A stretch of DNA of 64,000 nt from Acidimicrobilacustris europaeus. GTDB lineage: Bacteria; Actinomycetota; Acidimicrobiia; Acidimicrobiales; Acidimicrobilacustridaceae. Made by a program: the position numbers and the translations under genes. Numbering within the stretch: position 1 is the first letter of the stretch; every line of letters starts with the position of its first letter. A model generated the notes under the pieces. That model ran no database searches. It was given only the letters and a program-made list of their open reading frames with translations, and was not told the origin of the DNA. Below are positions 8,508-17,198 of this stretch, piece after piece. The stretch lies in NCBI GenBank assembly GCA_965194515.1, contig OZ239146.1:1798001-1862000 (forward strand). The letters run 5' to 3'.

Positions 8508-9049
8508 GCAAGTTCCTTCTGGTCGATTGGGGCGCCCGGAAGTTGTTCTTCAATGAACGCGAGGCGCTCGGCGTATGCGGGCGAATCAATTTCGCGGGCC
8601 CACAAGACCAACGCGTCTTCGGTGGGGTCTTTGTAGTAGTCCTTGCGCACACCCGATGGAGCGAATCCAAAGCGTCGATACAACGCCAGTGCGGCTTTGT
8701 TTGATGCGCGCACCTCGAGGGTGATGGAGTCAGAACCACGAGTTATTGCACGGCGAGCAAGATCAAGCATCAGACGCGTTCCAATACGACCCTTTTGGAC
8801 TTTGGGGTCGACCGAAACAGTAGTGATGTGCCCTTCACCAACGACATAGAGCAGGCCAGCGAAGCCAAGAACGCGCTCCTCGTCGTCAGACAGCGCAACG
8901 ATGTAATCGCGCTCATCGCGACGAACTTCGGCGAGGAAAAGGCCGAGCGACCATGGCGTCGAACTCGTTTGTTCCTCGATACGAAGGACATTGCGCAAAT
9001 GGCGGCGCCTCATCGTGGTGATGGTTACCGTCGGGCTCGTTGTTGTCAT
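8504..9049 (-). CDS. rimI: Ribosomal-protein-alanine N-acetyltransferase RimI
   Basis: GNAT acetyltransferase of about 181 residues, related to the enzyme that acetylates the N-terminal Ala of ribosomal protein S18. Motif A, which binds acetyl-CoA, is VSVDPKVQKGRIGTRLM, followed by LEVRASNKAALALYRRFGF, a RimI hallmark. The C-terminus extends 20-30 residues past the usual end. The start at ATG 9049 lies two bases after the tsaB stop; a TTG at 9076 would add nine residues overlapping tsaB. The tsaB-rimI-tsaD order is widely conserved in bacteria. Confidence 0.93.
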   Translation of the reverse strand: MTTTSPTVTITTMRRRHLRNVLRIEEQTSSTPWSLGLFLAEVRRDERDYIVALSDDEERVLGFAGLLYVVGEGHITTVSVDPKVQKGRIGTRLMLDLARRAITRGSDSITLEVRASNKAALALYRRFGFAPSGVRKDYYKDPTEDALVLWAREIDSPAYAERLAFIEEQLPGAPIDQKELA

Positions 9050-9051
9050 AG

Positions 9052-9750
9052 TCAGGCGCCCGGTCTCGTTGACCAATTGATTTCCGCATCGGGCTTGCGC
9101 AAATACATCGGCTCAAGATCCCATGGCTTGACCCACTGTTCCCGAAGTGCCTGAGCATGGGCGAGCATCACAAGCGAGGTCGCATTCGGGTAGGCAAAGC
9201 CTTCTTCGGCGATTTCACACTTCTTTAAGCCTTCGAACACCTCGCTGTAGCGAATTGCGCCATCGCCGACAAGCAGACATTCCTCGCCCGATGCCATGAG
9301 TTCTGACGCGAGATCATCGGGGGTTCCTACCTGATGATCGGTGATTCGCTGAATCCCCCCGGGAACCTGTCGATAGAAGGCGTAGAAGAGTTCACCGCGT
9401 CGCGCATCAATGGTTGCCACGATGAGTCGCGGGGTGAACCGAACCGGGAACGCCAGCAGGTCGAGGCTTGGGACACCAATCATTGGAACATCGAGCGCAT
9501 AGGCCATGGCCTTTGCCGCAGCGACACCAACGCGAAGTCCGGTGAATAAACCAGGGCCGAGATCAACAGCAACAACGCTGATTTCCGAAAGCTCAATGCG
9601 CGCCTGCTTGCATGCGAACTCAATCGCAGGAGTGAGCACTTCCGCGTGCTGACGACCACGACTTGATTGCGTCGCCGCGAGCACACCTTCGTGGCCGCCA
9701 ACCGCAACCGATACCTGAACTGTTGCGGTATCTATTCCGACAATCAGCAT
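9052..9750 (-). CDS. tsaB: tRNA threonylcarbamoyladenosine biosynthesis protein TsaB
   Basis: 232 residues, the non-catalytic partner of TsaD in t6A formation. The N-terminus LIVGIDTATVQVSVAV and the internal DLGPGLFTGLRVGVAAAKAMA are family signatures; it lacks the TsaD metal-binding histidines. The start is the ATG at 9750, which overlaps the tsaE stop as TGATG; upstream in-frame codons are an Arg-rich read-through of tsaE. Translational coupling to tsaE is expected. Confidence 0.95.
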   Translation of the reverse strand: MLIVGIDTATVQVSVAVGGHEGVLAATQSSRGRQHAEVLTPAIEFACKQARIELSEISVVAVDLGPGLFTGLRVGVAAAKAMAYALDVPMIGVPSLDLLAFPVRFTPRLIVATIDARRGELFYAFYRQVPGGIQRITDHQVGTPDDLASELMASGEECLLVGDGAIRYSEVFEGLKKCEIAEEGFAYPNATSLVMLAHAQALREQWVKPWDLEPMYLRKPDAEINWSTRPGA

Positions 9751-10277
9751 CAGTCGTCTCCGTCGGGTTCGTGAATCCACGGAGCGACCGCGGTAGCAAT
9801 GGCTCGAATTCGCGCGCTCCAATGAGCTCCGACGGGAACAAGTTCAAGAACTCGGACATCGTCGGCGGCGCCGGTGGGATCAACCGAAATCGCGACTTCA
9901 TCGAACGAGAATCGAATCTCGAGATAGTCAGCGGGAAGAGCGGGCGCAACCGAATCGCCCCACTCGATAACGGTCACGCCGCCATCGTCGAGCATTTCGG
10001 GAATGCCCAGATCGAGGACCTCGCCGAGTGCTTCGAGGCGGTAGACGTCGAGGTGATTGAGCTCAAGGCGACCCTCGTAGGTGTTTACCAACGTGAATGT
10101 GGGCGACGTAATGAGATCGTCGATTCCTAGCGCCGCACCAAAGCCCTGCGTGAAAGCAGTCTTGCCAGCACCAAGATCGCCGGCGAGAAGCACAAGGTCG
10201 CCCGGACGCGCCAACTCGGCGAGCGCCGCGGCGAGTTCCTTTGTCTGTTCCGGCGAGGTGGTACGAGCGAAGATCAT
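9750..10277 (-). CDS. tsaE: tRNA threonylcarbamoyladenosine biosynthesis ATPase TsaE
   Basis: 175 residues, a P-loop ATPase needed for turnover of the TsaBD complex. The Walker A GDLGAGKT is at residues 33-40, SPTFTLVNTYEG and the Walker B-like HLDVYRL follow, and VIEWGD closes the core. The C-terminal 35 residues extend beyond the common core. Its ATG overlaps the alr stop (ATGA), and its own stop overlaps tsaB. Confidence 0.95.
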   Translation of the reverse strand: MIFARTTSPEQTKELAAALAELARPGDLVLLAGDLGAGKTAFTQGFGAALGIDDLITSPTFTLVNTYEGRLELNHLDVYRLEALGEVLDLGIPEMLDDGGVTVIEWGDSVAPALPADYLEIRFSFDEVAISVDPTGAADDVRVLELVPVGAHWSARIRAIATAVAPWIHEPDGDD

Positions 10278-11395
10278 CCATTCGCCCCTCGTGGATAGAA
10301 CCGCGGAACTCGGGGCCCAATTCCACAGATGATTTCGTAGGCGATCGTGTCGAGATGGCCGGCGACATCTTCAGAGGTAATCGTTTCTTTGCCCTGGGTG
10401 CCGATCAGCACGACTTCGTCGCCGACCTCAATGCTGTCGTCACCACAATCGACCATCAGTTGGTCCATCGTGACAACGCCAACGATGGGGCGCTTCTTTC
10501 CACCGATGAGGACCTCGCCACCGACGAGCCCGAGTCGTCGAGGAATACCGTCGGCATAGCCAATAGGAACGGTCGCAACAGTGGCATCGGAGTCGAAACG
10601 ATGTCGAAGACCGTAGGAGATGCCTTCGCCAGCCTTCACCCGCTTCACGGTTGAGACTTCAGCGAACAACGAAAGAGCCGGCCGAAGGTCGGGAGTTCCT
10701 TCGAGGCCTGGTGCAGGAGCAATGCCGTAGACCACAATCCCGACTCGAACGAGGTCGTAGCGACCGCGAGGGTGAGCAATGGCAGTTGCAGAGTTCGCCG
10801 AATGACGAATCGACGGGAAAATTCCGGCATCACCCAATTGGGCAAGGACTGCTTCGTACCGATCGAGTTGTTCGTCAGTAAAAGGATTGTCGGGTTCGTC
10901 AGCCACTGCGCAGTGAGTGAACACGCCTTCGAGTACCAACTCAGGTCGCTTTACAATTTCGCGCGCAAGCGAGAGCGCATCGGCCGGAGCAATCCCGATG
11001 CGATTCATGCCGGTATCAACCTTCATATGAACTGGGACAACTTTGCCCTGTTCGCGAGCGGCATTTGCGAGTAACTCCGCAGCGACCGCAGAGGTAATAC
11101 ATACGCGAAGGTCGTAACGCACCACTGCCGAGAGATCAGCGAGACGCGGTTGAGAAAGTAAAAGGATCGGAGCGGTGATACCCGCCTTGCGCAGAACTGC
11201 GGCTTCTTCAATGAGCGCCACGGCAAGCCAATCGGCGCCGGCATCGAGCGCCGCTTCGCTCACCGCAATTGCCCCATGGCCATAGCCATCGGCTTTTACG
11301 ACAGCGCACACCAATGACGGCGCGACCAAAGTGCGCAGAACGCCCACATTGTGGGCGACCGCTCCGAGGTCGACCTCGACGCGCGCAGCACGCAT
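10274..11395 (-). CDS. alr: Alanine racemase
   Basis: 373 residues, a PLP enzyme that makes D-alanine for peptidoglycan. The PLP lysine is K34 in the motif AVVKADGYGHG, and the second catalytic base, Tyr, is in GISYGLRHRF. The C-terminal beta domain has VTMDQLMVDCGD. Start ATG at 11395, 4 bases downstream of the CBS gene stop. Its place between nnr/acpS and tsaE is typical of actinobacteria and links it to the glmS/glmM wall-precursor genes upstream. Confidence 0.97.
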   Translation of the reverse strand: MRAARVEVDLGAVAHNVGVLRTLVAPSLVCAVVKADGYGHGAIAVSEAALDAGADWLAVALIEEAAVLRKAGITAPILLLSQPRLADLSAVVRYDLRVCITSAVAAELLANAAREQGKVVPVHMKVDTGMNRIGIAPADALSLAREIVKRPELVLEGVFTHCAVADEPDNPFTDEQLDRYEAVLAQLGDAGIFPSIRHSANSATAIAHPRGRYDLVRVGIVVYGIAPAPGLEGTPDLRPALSLFAEVSTVKRVKAGEGISYGLRHRFDSDATVATVPIGYADGIPRRLGLVGGEVLIGGKKRPIVGVVTMDQLMVDCGDDSIEVGDEVVLIGTQGKETITSEDVAGHLDTIAYEIICGIGPRVPRFYPRGANG

Positions 11396-11399
11396 CGTG

Positions 11400-11882
11400 C
11401 TACTTGCCCGCGTCCTGTTCGTTCACGATGGCGCGAACGATGTCGCCGCGAGCGACGATGCCCACCAGTGAACCGGATTCATCGACAACAGGAAGGCGAT
11501 CGGCCCCCTGCTCATGCATGATCGTGGCCGCATGTTCGACCGTGTCATCGGGGCTCAGCGTTGGTGCCGCGTCGCCCATCACTTCACCGACAGTGGACCC
11601 AAAAGCCTTTTCGACGTCGCGGTCGAACTGCTTCTTCGAAGACGGAAGCTCGATGTAGGCACCCAGCAGAGCGATCACGGTGGGGAGGTGGACACGCGCC
11701 TCTTCAACAATGAGGTCAGCTGTCGACAACAGTCCAACGACGGATCCGTCGGCATCGACGACGGGGGCACCGTCGACATCACGCACGAGCATGGTCCGCA
11801 TCGCGTCCATCACGTTGTCCCCCGGCGCAAAGGTCAGGACATCGCTGACCATGACCTCACGAACAGGCAGTTCTCGCAGCAT
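11400..11882 (-). CDS. CBS-domain pair protein
   Basis: 160 residues made almost entirely of two CBS motifs: the first covers VREVMVSDVLTFAPGD to GLLSTADLIVEEA, the second VGEVMGDAAPTLSPDD to GIVARGDIVRAIV. Such Bateman modules bind adenosyl nucleotides and usually regulate a partner. No catalytic domain is attached, so target and ligand are unknown. It lies between alr and the acpS-nnr fusion on the same strand, with 4 and 22 bases between genes, so it is probably in the operon. Confidence 0.9.
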   Translation of the reverse strand: MLRELPVREVMVSDVLTFAPGDNVMDAMRTMLVRDVDGAPVVDADGSVVGLLSTADLIVEEARVHLPTVIALLGAYIELPSSKKQFDRDVEKAFGSTVGEVMGDAAPTLSPDDTVEHAATIMHEQGADRLPVVDESGSLVGIVARGDIVRAIVNEQDAGK

Positions 11883-11904
11883 CGTTCCTCCAAGATCCGC
11901 GCCG

Positions 11905-13716
11905 CTAAGGCCGCAGAAAGGTCAATTTGTCGAGCACGGCTGGAAGATGAGCGATGACATCGCCCGCTACCAGTCCACGGCGCCAGCCTAGGGCTCCGGC
12001 CCGACCATGGAGGAATGCGCCACCGGCCGCGGCACGAAGGGGTTCAACCCCACACGCAAGAAACGCACCGATTATTCCGGCCAGGACATCACCGGTTCCG
12101 GCGGTTGCCAACCGTTGATCGCCAGCGATCGAGACAAGCACATCGCCATCCGGAGCCGCAACCACCGTTGACCTCCCCTTGAGGAGCACAATCGCGCCAC
12201 TTTCGGCCGCGAGCGCGCGGGCATCAGCGATGCGATCGTCTCCCGGAGCACGGCCCATAAGCCGAGCGAATTCGCCGTCGTGCGGAGTAAGCACTGTGGT
12301 GTCAGAAACAAAACGCGAGACCTCAGTACCAAGTGCGGTGAGACCGTCGGCATCAACAACGACCGGTACTCCCCGACCAGTTGCCGCAGCAACGACCTGA
12401 CGAATCTGTTCCTTCGTTGCATCAGCGATACCGAGACCATTACCGATGACAAGTGCATCAAATCTCGCGAGGTCTGCAATAACTTCGCCCGCCCATGTCT
12501 CTGACGGAAGGTCAGTGCGCACGATTTCAATCGGAAGATCGGTTGCTGCGCCGCCGGGAGTCGAGACCCTCACATAGCCCGCGCCAGTTCGTGCTGCAGC
12601 GCCCGAACACAACGCTGCTGCACCCCCCATCCCTGGACTACCAGCGACAACCCAAACCGCGCGTTGCCATTTATGAGCATCGCTTGCGGGCTCGGGAATC
12701 CACGACGCAACTGCGGCAGCACCCACGAGGTGCGCTCGCGCTGTGCGCGTGTCGAGTCCGATATCAGCAACAGTGAGTTCGCCGCTGCACACAAGACCAT
12801 CGCCAAACACATTGCCCGGTTTCAGTGCAGCGAATGTGACCGTTGCATCGGCCTCGAGCACATCGCCAGCGCACGAACCGTTAAGACCGTTGACTCCTGA
12901 TGGGATGTCGACGGCAAGAACAAGGCAGCCCGGGGGCGCAATGGGCGCGTCCCACTCGCCGCGAAAGCCCGTGCCGAACGCCGCGTCGATCACGAGATCG
13001 CAATCGGGAAGAACCTCGGGGGCGTCTTCGCTATCACAAACTGTGACGTGCACACCTTGTGCTTTGAGTCGCGCTGCGGCGTTGCGACCATCATTCCCGT
13101 TATTGCCCTTACCTACGAGCACAACGACGCGCCGTCCATAGGCGCCGCCGAGCAATTCGATCGCTGCTCGAGCGACCGCTCCACCAGCTCGGTTGATGAG
13201 TTCCTCAACCGGTTCTGGAGCGGCGCGATCGATCGCATTCATTTCCTCCGGAGTCACGATGGGAACAAGTCCCCCGCCATCGACCGCATCGGGAGACGGC
13301 AACGGCTGCGCGCCAAACGGGCCGAGCATTGGCGAAGCATTCTCTGCACCAAGGGCGACGACGACAGCCTGCGCGACGATCTCTGAGTGGCTGAGCGTGA
13401 GCCGCCAACCCTCGACCCCCTGCTGTGCGGCCAATGCGGCAGCTCGTCCCGTTAACGAAAGTGAAGGTCGACCTTCTCCATCACGAAGTACTTCGATCTC
13501 ATGCCAGTCGGCGGCGCCAATCCCAACACCCATCGCCTTCAGGACGGCTTCTTTCGCGGCGAATCGAACGGCAAAGCGTTCTGTTGGGTCAGAACGACGA
13601 AGTGCGTACTCTCGCTCGGCCTCAGTGAACAGTTTTTTAAGAAGTCCCGGTCGGCGTTCAAGCACACGACGGAAGCGATCAAGATCAACGAGATCGTTTC
13701 CGATACCCAGGATCAT
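11905..13716 (-). CDS. Fusion: holo-ACP synthase + NAD(P)HX epimerase + NAD(P)HX dehydratase
   Basis: 603 residues in three enzyme domains. Residues 1-125 are AcpS (GIGNDLVDLDRF with the metal Asp, RFAAKEAVLKA with the metal Glu), which moves phosphopantetheine from CoA to acyl carrier protein. Residues about 150-350 are the NnrE/YjeF epimerase (GKGNNGNDGRNAA at 202-214). Residues about 355-603 are the NnrD dehydratase (GSPGMGGAAAL, DADGLTAL, LTPHDGEF, ATAGTGDVLAG). NnrE and NnrD repair hydrated NADH and NADPH and are often fused; AcpS on the front is unusual. A linker at about 125-150 is Pro/Gly-rich and no stop or frameshift separates the parts. The ATG overlaps the glmS stop (ATGA). Confidence 0.93.
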   Translation of the reverse strand: MILGIGNDLVDLDRFRRVLERRPGLLKKLFTEAEREYALRRSDPTERFAVRFAAKEAVLKAMGVGIGAADWHEIEVLRDGEGRPSLSLTGRAAALAAQQGVEGWRLTLSHSEIVAQAVVVALGAENASPMLGPFGAQPLPSPDAVDGGGLVPIVTPEEMNAIDRAAPEPVEELINRAGGAVARAAIELLGGAYGRRVVVLVGKGNNGNDGRNAAARLKAQGVHVTVCDSEDAPEVLPDCDLVIDAAFGTGFRGEWDAPIAPPGCLVLAVDIPSGVNGLNGSCAGDVLEADATVTFAALKPGNVFGDGLVCSGELTVADIGLDTRTARAHLVGAAAVASWIPEPASDAHKWQRAVWVVAGSPGMGGAAALCSGAAARTGAGYVRVSTPGGAATDLPIEIVRTDLPSETWAGEVIADLARFDALVIGNGLGIADATKEQIRQVVAAATGRGVPVVVDADGLTALGTEVSRFVSDTTVLTPHDGEFARLMGRAPGDDRIADARALAAESGAIVLLKGRSTVVAAPDGDVLVSIAGDQRLATAGTGDVLAGIIGAFLACGVEPLRAAAGGAFLHGRAGALGWRRGLVAGDVIAHLPAVLDKLTFLRP

Positions 13717-16700
13717 GAGCGCCAGTGTTCGGCCAGCAAGTTCACCGGTTCGGTCATCAACTCAATGACAGGAACGTCGGTCAGTAGATCGTCGCGGAAG
13801 ATCGGTTCGGTTTCGGTTACCGCATGCTTGATGGCCGCATAACGATTTCGATAACCCTGCAAGACCGATCGCAATGCAGGGAGCGCGAGGTCGTCACGCA
13901 CACGAACGTGCAGCAACGACAGTCCGGTGGTTTCTCCGTCCTTGATTTCGGGGACGATGACCACGGTTCGCCCGTCATTGCGACCTTTCGCAACCAACAC
14001 GGTGTGTTCAACCGCAACAAGTCGCTTCGTACCCCGAAGTTGCGGGTCGTCGGTGGTCCGGCTTTGAAGATCGCGGGCAAGTCCACCCCGATCGACGATG
14101 ACGATACGGGCTTCATCGCGACCAGCCGGGTCGACATGACCCTCGATCGCGTAACGCGTGTAGCCGAGGACTTCGTCGACGAGTGGCTCAAGTGCCGACA
14201 GAGTCCGCAGCGTTGAATAGGTGAGTCGATCTCGTGAGACACCAGTGCTGAGTACTTCCTTCACCAATGGCACCTGCATAAGCGTTTCGTCGCTGCGGGA
14301 AATACCGACGGTGACGGTCTTGGCCTGATGCTTGATGGCGTCGACAGGCCGCGTCAGTTCATCGATCGCTACCGTAAGCGCCGCAACTAAATCCTCGAGG
14401 ACTACTGCCGGCGTGCCGACCTTGCCATATTCAACTTGGTAGGACTCCAACGGCACAGAGCCAAGGGCGAAACGCCACACGGTAGCTAGGCGCACTGCGG
14501 AACTCGCTTCGAGGTGACCGTTGTACTCCCCGTTACGAAGTCCATCGAAATAGCGCGAGGCGAGCACGTTGAGAAGTGGCCGAACACCTTCAAGTAACGA
14601 CTCGCCATCGCCGGGAAGACCCGCGACAACCGCTGAATCGATAGCAGCGCGCGCCTCTCGGAGCGGCCGGGCTTGTGCGTCAATGGCAAGTGCGGCTTCA
14701 TACCCAAAGAGGTGACCGACCATCGCGGAAAGAATGAAGGCGAGTCGCGGATGCACCTCGGGTACAGCAATGACTTGGAGCGCAGCCGAGAAGCGCTCTT
14801 CGCCTTGCGTAGCGATCACCACCGGCGCAGCCTTGTGGGCCCGATAGATCGCGACTTCCTTCGCAACATCATCTGCAGTGGAACCCTGGAGACCTGCCGC
14901 ACACACCAAGATCATTGGCTCGGACGAAAGATCGATGTGCTTCTTATCTTCCGTTCCATCGCACGCGATGGCTTTGTAGCAAAGCTCAGAAAGCTTGATG
15001 CGGACTTCTTCGGCGGCAATGCGGTTGGCCCCATTGCCCACGATTGCCCAGTAGCGACGTGAAGGAGCGACGCGTTGCGCTGCGGCCTCAATGTCGTCGC
15101 GCAATGCGAACGTACGCTCCATCGCCTCTGGAATCTGTCGAAGTCCGTCAAGGACTGCGATGCGTTCCGGCGATGAAACACCGATGGCATCGGCGAGTGC
15201 AGCGGCGAGTAGGAAACATGCTGCGATCTGTGCGTAGAACGCCTTCGTTGAGGCGACGCTCATTTCAACGTCACGCCCATCAGAGGTATAGAGAACACCG
15301 TCAGCGCGGTCGGTGAGGTCGCTATTACGACGGTTCACGATTGCGACAACATGTGCACCCCGAGCACGGACTAAGTCAACGGTTCTATTGGTGTCGGTGG
15401 TTGTACCCGACTGGCTCACGGCGACGACCAATGTGTCGACCATAGAGTCGACGAGGTGAAAACCGCTGAGTTCAGTTGCAAGAATCGCTTCCACTTTCAC
15501 CGGAGAAGTCGGTGCAAAGGCGGCAAGGCCTTCAAGGAGCGCCCGGGCCGCTACGGCTGCCGTGCCCTGCCCAATCGCGAGGATTCGCGTGATGGAACCG
15601 TCGGCCAATGCCGCACGAAGTTCGGGTGACAGCACCTCGTCGCCAAGAAGCACGTCGGAATGCCCATCGAGTTCCACCAACTTGCCGCGCAATGTCTTGC
15701 GGAACGAAGCGGGTGCTTCTCCGATTTCCTTCAGAAGGAAATGCGGTGAGTCGCCACGATCGATATCGCGAGTAGTGATCTGCGCATCGGCGAGATCGTC
15801 GGCGGTAACAGGAATAACCGTGCCGTCGTAGGCCCAGCGTTCGATACCTTCGCGATCGCCTGCCTGTGCGCCGGCCAACCGAACAACCTGACCGCTGCTG
15901 GCCGGATTAGTTGGGTCGACAGGAATATCGCCATCGAGTCGAAGGTACGTGGCTGTTTCTTCAACAACGCCATAGGGCTCGCTCGCAACAATGAACGAAT
16001 CCTCAGCGAGACCGATGTACAACGCTTGTCCGCTTCCACGAAGCGCAAGCAACAATGAATCGGCAGCATCAGCAGCGCTTGCCGCGATCGCAACCGATCC
16101 TTCCAGTTCGTTCACCGTTGAACGGAATGCATCAAGCACACCAGTGCCATCCGCCATGGCTCGCGACGTAAGAGTTGGGATGACTTTCGCATCGGTCGTG
16201 ATTTCGTCGGCAATGTGCAACGACTGGGCTGCTTTGAGATCGGCGAAGTTGTCGACGTCGCCATTGAGTACTGCGGTGACGTAGGCGCCGCCCACCTCAT
16301 CGGTCTCTTCAGAGTTGAGCGGATGTGCGTTGGGCTGACTGATAATGCCAACGCTGGCCCAGCGAGTATGGCCGAGGACAACTGCGTCGACATCGGGAGA
16401 ACCAAGCGCATGGCGAAGCAGCGGGTCCGAAACGATCGCAGCGCGAAGCGCTCGGGTGTTGTCGCCGAGTTCGCCGATCTCGGCCGCTGCTTTATAAACA
16501 AAACTCAGATGACCGGCGGGCGTGCGCACGGCCATTGATCCGAACAGTGGATCGGTAGCTCGGTCAGCAACGACAGCGCTGAGCGCAGGCGAGGAAAGAT
16601 CGAGGCCATGATTGCGAACCAAAAGGTGAAGTCCAGCGCTATCGCGTCCACGGACTTCGAGACGATCAAGTGCAGAAAGTGCTTGATGTATCGAAAGCGC

Positions 16701-17186
16701 CACCGCGACTGCCGCCGGGCTAAACGCCTCGCCAACAGGTCCAACGCCATCGAGAAGGCCAGTGACGCCATCGGCGGCGCGAAGACGATCACGCTGCACC
16801 GCCCACACCGCGTCTTTCAAAGCGACGACAGCAGCATTCAGCCGTTCGAGCTCACGACCCGCAAGAGCGTGCGCTCCCTGAGCATCGGAATCGAGATGAC
16901 GCTCGAGTTCCGCGATCTGACGCGCAAGCCCATCGACCAGGTTGGTTGTGGCGATTCGAAGACCGGAAACCTCGAGCAATGCTCGGACGCCAGCTACACC
17001 CCGAAGCAGGCGATCGGCATCGGCAACCGCAGTCGCCGCATCGGCAACGGGAGCGACGAAAACGGTCTTCGAAGAAAGAACACCGGCCAGCAACTGTGAT
17101 GCCGCTTCGAGGCGGTCACAAACTTCCGCCGAGCCAGGAGGCTGGCGGAGCGACGGTCGACGAACGACGGCGATAATTCCGCACAT
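13713..17186 (-). CDS. glmS: Oversized glutamine-fructose-6-phosphate aminotransferase (GlmS-like)
   Basis: 1157 residues against about 610 for normal GlmS, which makes glucosamine-6-phosphate for the cell wall. Catalytic Cys2 follows the start (MCGIIAV). About 150 extra residues then separate it from the glutamine-loop motif RGRDSAGLHL (179-188; near residue 26 in E. coli). GHTRWAS (272-278), LNGDVDNF and the linker HFLLKEIGEAP (482-492) follow. SIS domain 1 has AIGQGTA and VSQSGTTTDT (590-599); SIS domain 2 has KKHIDLS, matching the isomerase His region. KTVTVGIS aligns with the usual C-terminus (the AKSVTVE type), after which about 194 further residues are unassigned. Motifs are kept, so it is probably active. 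It is followed by acpS-nnr (ATGA overlap) and preceded by glmM 12 bases upstream. Confidence 0.9.
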   Translation of the reverse strand: MCGIIAVVRRPSLRQPPGSAEVCDRLEAASQLLAGVLSSKTVFVAPVADAATAVADADRLLRGVAGVRALLEVSGLRIATTNLVDGLARQIAELERHLDSDAQGAHALAGRELERLNAAVVALKDAVWAVQRDRLRAADGVTGLLDGVGPVGEAFSPAAVAVALSIHQALSALDRLEVRGRDSAGLHLLVRNHGLDLSSPALSAVVADRATDPLFGSMAVRTPAGHLSFVYKAAAEIGELGDNTRALRAAIVSDPLLRHALGSPDVDAVVLGHTRWASVGIISQPNAHPLNSEETDEVGGAYVTAVLNGDVDNFADLKAAQSLHIADEITTDAKVIPTLTSRAMADGTGVLDAFRSTVNELEGSVAIAASAADAADSLLLALRGSGQALYIGLAEDSFIVASEPYGVVEETATYLRLDGDIPVDPTNPASSGQVVRLAGAQAGDREGIERWAYDGTVIPVTADDLADAQITTRDIDRGDSPHFLLKEIGEAPASFRKTLRGKLVELDGHSDVLLGDEVLSPELRAALADGSITRILAIGQGTAAVAARALLEGLAAFAPTSPVKVEAILATELSGFHLVDSMVDTLVVAVSQSGTTTDTNRTVDLVRARGAHVVAIVNRRNSDLTDRADGVLYTSDGRDVEMSVASTKAFYAQIAACFLLAAALADAIGVSSPERIAVLDGLRQIPEAMERTFALRDDIEAAAQRVAPSRRYWAIVGNGANRIAAEEVRIKLSELCYKAIACDGTEDKKHIDLSSEPMILVCAAGLQGSTADDVAKEVAIYRAHKAAPVVIATQGEERFSAALQVIAVPEVHPRLAFILSAMVGHLFGYEAALAIDAQARPLREARAAIDSAVVAGLPGDGESLLEGVRPLLNVLASRYFDGLRNGEYNGHLEASSAVRLATVWRFALGSVPLESYQVEYGKVGTPAVVLEDLVAALTVAIDELTRPVDAIKHQAKTVTVGISRSDETLMQVPLVKEVLSTGVSRDRLTYSTLRTLSALEPLVDEVLGYTRYAIEGHVDPAGRDEARIVIVDRGGLARDLQSRTTDDPQLRGTKRLVAVEHTVLVAKGRNDGRTVVIVPEIKDGETTGLSLLHVRVRDDLALPALRSVLQGYRNRYAAIKHAVTETEPIFRDDLLTDVPVIELMTEPVNLLAEHWRS

Positions 17187-17198
17187 GAGAGGGCCAGC

